Assembly (NCBI RefSeq): GCF_019279795.1
Contig: NC_056739.1
Coordinates: 17,711,292 to 17,775,291 of the forward strand
Reading direction: 5' to 3'
DNA length: 64,000 bases
Source: Protopterus annectens
Taxonomy: Eukaryota; Chordata; Ceratodontiformes; Protopteridae
Part shown: piece by piece, positions 54,427 to 62,429 of the stretch
Layout: each line of letters begins with the position of its first letter
Position numbering within the stretch: the first letter of the stretch is position 1
Made by a program: the position numbers and the translations under genes
Notes under the pieces: generated by a model
What the model was told of the DNA's origin: nothing
What the model saw: the letters and a program-made list of their open reading frames with translations, nothing else
Database searches by the model: none

Positions 54427-54971
54427 ACAAAGATTTATCTTCTTTAAATTTGAAAGTATCTACAAGATGAAATGATTCGACCCACTTGTTTAAAGCTTTT
54501 GATACAGCAGATGTATGCAGCAGTCTTTTATTTGTAGTTTCAGAAATATCAAATATACAGTTAAAATCTCCTAATATTAAGTTGCCTTTATACTTATTGG
54601 AAATTAAATTCAAGTATTTTTTAACAAATCCTGATCCAATGCCTGGAACCAGTATAGATTGGCTAGGGTCCACATTCTGTTATATTTAACTATTACTAAT
54701 GCCATAAGGCCTTCTTTATCTTCATACTTATAAATGATTTCTAGGTTAATCACATTTGTTTTCCATAAAACCCTTTTGTCTTTGCCTTATAAGTGGATTG
54801 CGCCAATATATATTCCTTAGAATTCCATTTGTAATTGTCATTTGTCTTGAAATTAGTTTCTTGAAGGAAGACAATTTGTGCTTTGTTCAGTTTTAAATAT
54901 TTCAGTAGATTTGATCTCTTGCTAGGATTGTTTAAACCACTGGTATTTAAAGATAATAAAGTTAAATCCAT
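54427..54971 (-). pseudogene. L1-A ORF2 endonuclease start
   Basis: MDLTLLSLNTSGLNNPSKRSN opens the ORF at 54971, with IVFLQETNF (catalytic Glu block) soon after. NLILGDFNCIFDISE is at about 54560 and the frame runs to FKFKEDKSL at the DIRS-F border. At least two frameshifts occur at 54670-54780. This is the APE-type endonuclease that nicks target DNA for L1-type elements. Confidence 0.82.
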
Positions 54972-55267
54972 CTTAGGTTATTTAGACTATATCTTTTGTT
55001 TTATTGTGACAATTAAACATTTTCCTCTGATAGCTATAAAATATATGTTTGACCTTTTAAAGGAAATTATCAGTTTTATACTTTGAGTGTTTACCAATAA
55101 AGTAATGTTTTGGTCAGGCATACTAAAAATGTTTTTGTGAAATAAATTTAAATTAATAAATGTTAACAAAACTAAGATCCACACTAGCCATGGAATGAAA
55201 ATCATTCCTAATCTGATGGATAAACCTAAATCCATCAGATTATCACTCATACCTTGACAATCCAGAA
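54972..55267. other. AT-rich interval between L1-A ORF2 and DIRS-H
   Basis: No coding motif was recognised. The hydrophobic minus-strand frame at 54987-55250 has no known signature. It may be L1-A sequence upstream of ORF2. Confidence 0.4.
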
Positions 55268-55700
55268 AGTACAGTTGTGTACACCTACCATAAATGTAGA
55301 TGTTCGAGTGTCTTCACTGTTGCAGTCATAACTGTAGGGTGCTCCTGCCGGCAGGCAGCCCGAGGTCGGCCAGAATCCCAAAGTCTGGGTCCGGCGTCGG
55401 CTGTATAAGCTAGTATTCTGACGTCAGTATGCCTTGGTACATAGCCCTCAGCCGACGCCATCTTCTCCAGCCTTTCTTGCCCTAGATGTCAGAATACCTC
55501 CAATAAATCAAAAATGAATCCAACAAAGGAAACACAAATACACCACAAAAAGGAAAAGAGGGGATAGGAGGGAGGGAAACCCCGACTGCAACAGTGAAGA
55601 CACTCGAACATCTACATTTATGGTAGGTGTACACAACTGTACTATGTTCTTCGTGTTTCACTGTTGCAGTCATAACTGTAGGGTGGAATCCCAAAGCAGT
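55268..55700. repeat. DIRS-H left ITR and ICR
   Basis: The ITR at 55315-55480 (CATAACTGTAGGGTGCTCC, GGTCCGGCGTCGGCTGTA) is repeated inverted at 60560-60725. The ICR at 55597-55690 joins the complement of the left end (ACACAACTGTACT, to 55643) with that of the right end (ATGTTCTTCGTG, from 55644). Confidence 0.9.
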
Positions 55701-55718
55701 GTAAAGAGGGAGGAGGTT

Positions 55719-57000
55719 TTAGATAGAAGAAGGGGAGGCAAGAATACCCTGCAAGACAGCAGAGGCAAAGCCTGCCCTAGACTTAGAAAACAAAGGGAGA
55801 TTGTAGTGCTTGGAAAAAGTATGCACTGAACTCCAAGTGGCAGCTTCCAAGATATCCTTGGTAGGTACTCCTCTGAGAAAAGCTGTAGAAGTAGCAGCTG
55901 CTCTAGTAGAATGACTTCTAATGGTTCCAGGAAACTGTTTACCATGATGAGTGTAACAAAATCTGATCCCATAAGCAATCCATTTGGAAATGGTTTGTTT
56001 AGAAATAGGTTTTCCAAGTGAACTGGAGGCAAAGGAAACAAACAGTTGGTTAGACTTTCTGAAATCTTTAGTCTTGTCCAAGTAAAATCTTAACTGCCTG
56101 TGCACATCCAATGAATGCAAAATCCTCTCCCTTTATTTTGAGGATTTGGAAAGAAAGTAGGAAGGTGAATTGTCTGATTCAAGGCCACTTTCGAAATCAC
56201 CTTAGGCATGAAAGTAGGATTGGTCCTCAAGGATACTCTGTCCTGATGGAAAATAAGGTAAGGTTCCACAGCCATAAGAGCTTGCAACTCTGAGACCCTT
56301 CTGGCAGAGGTCAAAGCTAACAAAAGAACAGTCTTCCAAGATAGAAACTTAATATCTGAAGATGCAGCAGGCTCAAAAAGGAGGCAAAGTAAGTTTTTCT
56401 AAAACATAATTAAGATCCCAGGCAGGGACCGGAGGGGTCCTTGGAGGTCAAATTCTTAGCCCTCAAAAACTGCTTCACCAAAGGATGTGAAAAACAGGAG
56501 GATCAGAACTGAAATGCAGAGATAGCAGAAGCATGAATCTTAATGGAAGAAAATGAAAGTCCCTTAGACAAAAGCTCCGAAAGGTAAAGCAAAATAGAGG
56601 AGAGATCAGGAACCTGAGGATCAGAACCTCGGTCCTGCATCCAAATAGAAAACCTCTTCCATTTAGAGGCATAAGATTTCCTAGTGCTAGGCCGTCTAGC
56701 TTCCAAAAGAACATCCAAAACTTGCTTGGGAAGACTAGAGGCAATCAAATTCCTTTGAAGAACCAAGCTGCCAAGCAAAGGGTCTTGAGGTTGGAATGTA
56801 GCAACTGACCCTGATGCTGGGACAAAAGCGAAGGGTTCAGTGGAAGAATCCAAGGAGGCCCCGAGAACAGGAGTTTTAGAGTCGGAAGCCAAAACTGTTG
56901 AGGCCAATTTGGAGCAATCAAGATGAGGAACTTGGGCTTGTCCTGCTTTATCTTCAGTAGTACCCGAGGCAGTAGAGGAAGAGGAGGGAAGGCATATGCA
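55719..57000 (-). pseudogene. DIRS-H tyrosine recombinase, three lesions
   Basis: The N-terminal part (PKQVLDVLLEARRPSTRKSY, then SKWKRFSIWMQ) is open to a TGA after ISAFQF at about 56503. The middle is shifted by an extra T near 56385. The catalytic part is TSARRVSELQAL (56090-56323), then after another shift near 56120 LHSLDVHRQLRFYLDKT, HSTR, AATWSSVHTF and SKHYNLPL (55719-56120). Every catalytic residue is still readable. Because gag and pol of the same copy are open, these lesions are few and could be recent or be assembly errors. The frame is open upstream to 57693 across pol. Confidence 0.87.
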
Positions 57001-58904
57001 GACAGACTTTTCCAACTGAAAGACAGGGCATCCACTCTCCATGCTGTTTTGTGGAAAGACCTGGTGCAAAAGCGAGGCAGCTGATGATTGAGATGGGATG
57101 CGAACAGATCTATCTGGGGACATCCCCAAACTGCAGTAATCCTTTTGAACAAGTTGGTGTCTAGCATCCATTCGTGAGGATCTGAAATGTTTCTGCTCAG
57201 GCTGTCTGCTAAAAGATTTTGTTTCCCTGGAATGAATTGAGCCTGGAGATGCAGATTCAAATTTAGAGCTGTGTCCCATAAACTCATAGCCAGTCTGCAA
57301 AGGGGGTAAGAATGAGATCCCCCCTGCTTGTTGATGTACCACATGACCGTGGTGTTGTCTGTGTGAATTAGCAGAGGCCCTGGTTGTAAAAGGTGCTTGA
57401 AGGCCAAAAGGGCATTTTGAACTGCCAACATCTCCTTCAGATTGATGTGCCAGTGAAGATGGTCCTTTGTCCAGGTTCCTTGCTGGCAATTGTCTAGAAA
57501 ATGTGCTCCCCAAGCATAATCCGAGGCGTCCGTGGTTAGGGTTTGAGTAGGTTGAGGGAGACGAAAAGGTTTTCCCTCGTTTAAAATGCATGCCCTTGAC
57601 CACCAGAGGAATTCCTTCTGAAGGCAGGGGATCAGAGGAATCAGAATATCCAGATCGTGATAATGCTGTGACCATACACTTTTCAGATACCATTGAAGCT
57701 TTCTCATGTGAAGCCTTGCGTTTGGAATCAACAGAATGCAGGAAGCCATGTAGCCCAGAGCCTGCAGGAATTTCCTTGCAGTGAGCTGAGATAGAGTTGC
57801 CAAGGTGTTGAAAGTAGAAGCCAGCTGAGTTTGTTTTTCTGGAGTGAGGTAGGCCCTTTGTAAGGTTGTGTTTAAAAGGGCTCCCAAGAATACCATTTGT
57901 TGAGAAGGGATTAAATGTGACTTTTTTATGTTCACTGAGAATCCCAGTAAGAGGAAAAGACGTTGAATGAAGTCTAAGTGTTGAAGTAGAAGATCTTTGC
58001 TGTCTGCCTGAATAAGGCAGTCATCCAAATAGGGGTAAATCTGAATCCCCTGCAGTCTGCAGTAAGCCACTACTGGTGCCAGGCACTTGGTGAAGACTCT
58101 GGGCGCAGTAGATAAACCAAAGGGCAGAACAGAGAATTGAAAGTGCCTCGAACCTGCCTTGAACCTGAGGAATGTCCTGCGTTCTTGTCTGATAGGGATA
58201 TGCAGATAGGCTTCCTTTAAGTCCAATGTCACCATCCAGGCGTCCTGAGAGAGCATTGGAAGTAACTGTTGTAGAGTGAGCATCTTGAACTTTGTTATTT
58301 CCAAAAAGGTGTTTAACACAGAAAGGTCCAGAATAGGTCTCCAAGAGTTTTGTTTTCTGGGAACCAGAAACAGTCTTGAATAAAATCCTTTTCCCATTTC
58401 CAAGAGTGGAACAGGCTCTATGGCTCTCATGGCCAGAAGAGCATCCACTTGAGTTAAGGCCTCTGACCATTGAAGTTTTGGCAGATCTGGCCAACCGTGA
58501 GTCCTTGGCAAAGTGTGAAAGTGGAACTTGTAACCTTTTAAAATCACATCCAATACCCATTTGTCCTTGGTAATATGAGTCCAATTCCTGTAAAAGAGAC
58601 AGTTTTCCTCCGAGAGGGGCGTCCAGGTAAAGAGGTCCTGAAGCCCAACCGAGAGAGTCATTGAGTCTGTTTCCTTTGAGATTGGGATCTGTCTTCTCCC
58701 TTCTAGGTGAAGAAGCAGTCCATTGTCTAGATCTGTACGAGGTCTGGCCTTGACCACGGCCTCTGGAGCGTCTATATCTTCCCCTTTGAGGCCTGTCAGA
58801 CGTGGGAAAGGACCAATTTTAGTGGGCCAATTCCTGGAAAATCTAGGAGGCTGAACCTGCAAGAAATCTTTTACAGTCTGCATGGACTTTGCCTTTTCTT
58901 CCAT
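56745..58904 (-). CDS. DIRS-H pol: reverse transcriptase, RNase H, DNA-methylase-like domain (719 aa)
   Basis: A complete open frame. The RT spans about residues 100-430, with FYSRLFLVPRKQNSWRPILDL, TLDLKEAYLHIP (Asp 229), VLPFGLSTAPRVFTK and the catalytic YLDD at 293-296. RNase H spans about 450-575, with Asp 459 (TTDAS), Glu 491 (LKEMLAV), Asp 516 (HTDNTTVMWYINKQ) and Asp 567 (LADSLSR). The methylase-like domain follows at about 595-690 (IDLFASHLN, AYAFPPLPLL, ILIAPNWPQQFW). The start codon overlaps the gag end by 34 nt, suggesting coupled translation. The enzyme should copy element RNA into circular DNA. All catalytic residues are present, so this is the best candidate for a functional pol here. 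Confidence 0.93.
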   Translation of the reverse strand: MEEKAKSMQTVKDFLQVQPPRFSRNWPTKIGPFPRLTGLKGEDIDAPEAVVKARPRTDLDNGLLLHLEGRRQIPISKETDSMTLSVGLQDLFTWTPLSEENCLFYRNWTHITKDKWVLDVILKGYKFHFHTLPRTHGWPDLPKLQWSEALTQVDALLAMRAIEPVPLLEMGKGFYSRLFLVPRKQNSWRPILDLSVLNTFLEITKFKMLTLQQLLPMLSQDAWMVTLDLKEAYLHIPIRQERRTFLRFKAGSRHFQFSVLPFGLSTAPRVFTKCLAPVVAYCRLQGIQIYPYLDDCLIQADSKDLLLQHLDFIQRLFLLLGFSVNIKKSHLIPSQQMVFLGALLNTTLQRAYLTPEKQTQLASTFNTLATLSQLTARKFLQALGYMASCILLIPNARLHMRKLQWYLKSVWSQHYHDLDILIPLIPCLQKEFLWWSRACILNEGKPFRLPQPTQTLTTDASDYAWGAHFLDNCQQGTWTKDHLHWHINLKEMLAVQNALLAFKHLLQPGPLLIHTDNTTVMWYINKQGGSHSYPLCRLAMSLWDTALNLNLHLQAQFIPGKQNLLADSLSRNISDPHEWMLDTNLFKRITAVWGCPQIDLFASHLNHQLPRFCTRSFHKTAWRVDALSFSWKSLSAYAFPPLPLLPRVLLKIKQDKPKFLILIAPNWPQQFWLPTLKLLFSGPPWILPLNPSLLSQHQGQLLHSNLKTLCLAAWFFKGI

Positions 58905-60433
58905 CTTTTAATAACTTCCTCAGCCTTAGAACCAAAAAGAACATCATGTTGAACAGGGGCATCTAATAATTTAGCCTTAACCTGTTCAGGCAAACTTTGT
59001 TCATGAAGCCAGGCATGTCTCCTAATCACAGTACCAGAGGCAGCAGCCCTGCAGGAAGCATCCAAGGCATCAAAACCACAATGTAAACTATGCTTGTTAA
59101 CCTGTTCAGTAGCATGCAAAACATCCTGAAGTTCCTTATCCTCTGCACAAGCAGGTACGGAAGCAAGCTTTTGCTTTAAAACTGACAAAAGAAATTGCTG
59201 GTATTTAAACATATGAAACTGGCAATTCAATGCCCTTACAGAAAGGGTAACAGAAGTATATACCTTTTTGCCCCACCTGTCTAAAGCACGAGAATCCATC
59301 TCAGAGGGAATAGGATTTTTAGAAGTAGCAACCTTAGCAGCCTTAGAACCCTGAGAAATAGTTTCAGGGTCTGCAGAAGGATTTTTAAATAGAAATAAAT
59401 GAGTGTCAGGAACCCTATAAAATCTATCAGGCTTAGAAGGAGCAGGAGGCATGGAGTCAGGATTCAAAATAGCCTCAGAAAAAGCATCATCCACAATGTC
59501 CAAAACAGGAGGGATAGCTAAAGGCCTATGCTGAGGAAGAAGAAGAAACTCTCTAAGCCTCTTTTTGGAAGCAGAATATTCCTGTCCTTCCCAATGAAAA
59601 TGTTCCCTCATCTCATGCAAGGTTTCCCCAAAAGAAAAATCCTCAGGCGGAGAGGCCGAGGGCAAAGATTCCTCAGCATCCGAATCCTCATAAGGGGGGA
59701 AGGAATAGTCCTGATCAGAGGAAGAAACAGAAGAGACAGAGGCCTGGTCAGAAGAATCCAGAGTAACATCCTGTCGAGGCCTTTTCTCAGGAGGGGGGTG
59801 AGAACCCCTAATCATTGTAAGCAAGTCTTCAGCCATCCTCAATAATTGTTTTTGTGTCTTGGGAGTGGATTCAGAAGCAGCTTGAGCTGAAACTTTAGAC
59901 TTAGAAGGAGTCTTTGTCTTTGCCTTTGAAATAGTAATGTGAGTAGGCCTGAAAACTCCTTCAGAAGCCGGTACCTGCACAGCGGTTCCGGACCCATCTG
60001 AAGGAGCGACGTCCGAAGGTCCTGCAGCAGTTAAAATAGCGGGCCTTGATGGCTCCCCATGGGAGTCCGTATCGGCCATCGGTTCAGAAGCGGCGGACGA
60101 CAGGGGCTGCAAAAGCACCTCACTGACGACAGCCGAACCGGAAGCTGGCTCCAGCTGCAACATGTCCTGTTTGGACCTCGGAGGCCTGTCTTTATCTTTG
60201 CGCTTCTTTTGAACTCCGGTAGTATCCGACGACATTCTGTAATTGAAGCGTCTGCCAAAATAATTTAAAGCCCAGTCGTACCTGCGTTTGATAGTACGAG
60301 AGTTGAACCTGGCACAGAACCGACAACAAGAAACGTCGTGGTCAGGGCCTAAGCAAGGTAGACAGTAAGAGTGGAAATCTTTATGAGGTATTTGTTTCCC
60401 ACACGCTATACAATTATTAACTTTTTCTGACAT
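58871..60433 (-). CDS. DIRS-H gag (ORF1), 520 aa
   Basis: I chose the ATG at 60433 (MSEKVNNCIACGKQ) because the Cys-rich start of gag follows at once, as in the other copies; the frame is open further upstream without motifs. The N-terminus has CxxC at residues 8-11, CxxC at 24-27 and a CCRFC group at 36-40, a probable zinc module. A basic stretch (RRYDWALNYFGRRFNYR) is followed by a Ser/Pro/Glu-rich middle, the acidic SPPEDFSFGETLHEM block, and the conserved C-terminal domain (LNCQFHMFKYQQFLL, DVLFGSKAEEVIKRW). It ends in a basic tail overlapping pol. By family it would package element RNA. Confidence 0.9.
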   Translation of the reverse strand: MSEKVNNCIACGKQIPHKDFHSYCLPCLGPDHDVSCCRFCARFNSRTIKRRYDWALNYFGRRFNYRMSSDTTGVQKKRKDKDRPPRSKQDMLQLEPASGSAVVSEVLLQPLSSAASEPMADTDSHGEPSRPAILTAAGPSDVAPSDGSGTAVQVPASEGVFRPTHITISKAKTKTPSKSKVSAQAASESTPKTQKQLLRMAEDLLTMIRGSHPPPEKRPRQDVTLDSSDQASVSSVSSSDQDYSFPPYEDSDAEESLPSASPPEDFSFGETLHEMREHFHWEGQEYSASKKRLREFLLLPQHRPLAIPPVLDIVDDAFSEAILNPDSMPPAPSKPDRFYRVPDTHLFLFKNPSADPETISQGSKAAKVATSKNPIPSEMDSRALDRWGKKVYTSVTLSVRALNCQFHMFKYQQFLLSVLKQKLASVPACAEDKELQDVLHATEQVNKHSLHCGFDALDASCRAAASGTVIRRHAWLHEQSLPEQVKAKLLDAPVQHDVLFGSKAEEVIKRWKKRQSPCRL

Positions 60434-60559
60434 CGGAGGAACAAGAAAAGATTCTAACGGGTACTTAGCTTTGAGAAGAGAAGTAACAACTTCGGACCGA
60501 CAACAACCAAGAATGCTGTTCGAAAATCGCCAACCAACGTTTTGCGAGCTGCTTTCCAC

Positions 60560-60746
60560 CGCACGGCAAGAAAGACTGGAGAAGATGGCGTCGGCTGAGG
60601 GCTATGCACCAAGGCGTACTGACGTCAGGATACTAGCTTATACAGCCGACGCCGGACCCAGACTTTGGGATTCTGGCCGACCACGGGCTGCCTGCCGGCA
60701 GGAGCACCCTACAGTTATGACTGCAACAGTGAAACACGAAGAACAT
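60560..60746. repeat. DIRS-H right ITR
   Basis: Inverted partner of the left repeat: GAGAAGATGGCGTCGGCTGAG, ACAGCCGACGCCGGACCCAG, GCAGGAGCACCCTACAG, ending AACACGAAGAACAT at 60746. About five mismatches to the left copy in 170 bp. Confidence 0.9.
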
Positions 60747-62400
60747 CATCTGAGCTCCATAAATTGAATTATCATATGGAGAATATTTGTAATAAGAATA
60801 AGCAATATTTATATTATTTTGAAAAGATATAGTACTATTGTAGATTAGACAGAATTCTAATACAATATAAATGTCTACTTACTGTATAAGCAATTATTTA
60901 CATGAAAGATAGATGACAAGCAATTTGATCATAGTGAAGTAGGATGCATCATATATAAAACTTCAGTAAAAGATTATAGCACACAGTTATTTATCATATT
61001 CACCCTTAGTGATTAAGTTTTTCAAAACATATTACTTAATATAAATAGATGTTAATAATATTTATACCTAATGTTTATAATACAATGTATTTTACTGGAT
61101 ATATCAGAAGTTATAGTTCATTGTTTGCCAGCATTTAAGCAATCACTTTGTTGCTAACTTACTTAAAGCATCGAGTTTGTTTTATGTAAACACTGATGAA
61201 AGTTACTGCATTTTAATTTTCAGTGCATCCCGCCCCCCCATTTCCTACACATAAGGATTTGCAGTTAGAAACAGTATTTACTGATTTAGCACTACAGTTG
61301 TCTCTGCTACTGATTCAACTGTGCTAAGTGTTAATTTTCCTTTTTCTTGTATGCACAGGATAATTGGTTGATAAATGTATTGTGCATGATTTATTAACCT
61401 GTTTCCAAAATAAGTTATGGCACTGTGATGTGGTAACTGTTGAAGCATTCTCAAACTGTAGCAGTAGGATCTATTCTCCTGCTTTAAACACACTATCCTC
61501 AGATTAGCATCTTTTACACCCTCCTGTCTCCTCATTACTTCCTTTAACCTATCTTTGTTTAATTCTACTAGCTTCATCCTCTCTTTTTTTTTCTGTCTCT
61601 CTCTCTCTTCAGAGCACACTCAAGCAAATCTGCAGTCTGCGGCTACCACTCCACCCATACAGTATAAGAAGGAATCAGTACTGCAAAACTAAGCAAGGAT
61701 ATACATTTTGAGCCTCAAGAGCAGGGTCAGTCCACTCAGGCATTCTACTTGTATGTTTTATTCTATGAGAGTGAAGCTATTACATTAGCAGTATTTCTTA
61801 GTAGTGCTCAGCGTGCTAATAAAGCTGACTGTTGTAGCCTTGTGTCCCTCCCAGCTACTGCAGTAATCCTAACTGTCCAATAAACAGTATACATTTAATT
61901 CAGATCCATGTGACTAAATTAACCATCAAGAAGCCCTTTCAGTGCTTTCTGCCTTAGTTTGTATCACTTGGAGGCCCACCTGTTTATTTGCATCTCTATA
62001 CATTTCCCTTCATTGCTAATGTATCTCCCTACTCTAATCTGTGCACAAACTGGTTACTAATCAGCAAGTCAATGTGAAGACACACTCCCAACCTTAATAA
62101 AGTTTGCTGTCGCTTCTCTTCTTCACTATACAGGTAGTTTGAATTCTTACTTACCCCCTCTGAGGCCTTCAATGACAGTTTTCTACTGATTGCCTCTCTG
62201 GTTTCTGTGCATTCCACCTGGGTTACACCCCTTGTGCTATTTCCCTCCCCCAATACTAAGTCTATATTAGAATCCTGCTGAGCATGGAGCCATCTTTAAA
62301 TTTCTAGTCTCCCACCAGGACACAAGTGCTCTTTAGCAATTGCATTCTGCTTGCTGGTAAGCCATTAGACCTCAGGAATTTATTTAGTGTTCAGATTTGT
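60747..62400. other. AT-rich interval with no recognised gene
   Basis: No DIRS, PLE or LINE block is readable on either strand. A 113-codon minus-strand frame (61278-61619) opens with a Lys/Arg/Glu-rich stretch from a purine-rich repeat and has no known motif. It might belong to L1-A upstream of DIRS-H or to host intergenic DNA. Confidence 0.5.
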
Positions 62401-62429
62401 AAAGTAATACTTACTTTTTACACTTGTCT

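Larger units (their letters stand above)
45204..55267 (-). mobile_element. L1-A, L1/Tx1-type LINE, split by DIRS-F
   Basis: A minus-strand non-LTR element whose 3' end is a short A run (T run at 45204-45213 on the plus strand) inside DIRS-G. ORF2 runs upward to 48514, is interrupted by DIRS-F (48515-54426), and resumes with the endonuclease to 54971, about 4.1 kb without the insertion. 54972-55267 is AT-rich and could be the intergenic region or ORF1 end; DIRS-H begins at 55268. ORF1 was not recognised. The element is AT-rich and well decayed. Confidence 0.8.
55268..60746 (-). mobile_element. DIRS-H, divergent YR retrotransposon (5.5 kb) with intact gag and pol
   Basis: The left end AGTACAGTTGTGTACACC (55268) and right end CACGAAGAACAT (60746) enclose gag (58871-60433), pol (56745-58904) and YR (55719-57000), all minus. 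It has the same plan as the other copies, but ITR sequence, gag and pol differ strongly, so it is a separate lineage. The two ITRs match at about 97% over 170 bp by eye. It lacks the repeated GGAGCC/GGATCC motifs of the others. Confidence 0.92.

Noticed and set aside
61278..61619. 113-codon minus-strand frame with a Lys/Glu-rich start
   Set aside because: The start comes from a purine-rich simple repeat and the rest has no recognisable motif; not supported as a gene.
61625..61700. 5S rRNA-like stretch (GTCTGCGGCTACCAC and AAACTAAGCAAGG at 5S-like spacing)
   Set aside because: The two short matches have the right spacing, but the intervening 29 nt and the downstream half do not resemble 5S rRNA. 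Not enough to call a 5S-derived SINE or pseudogene.
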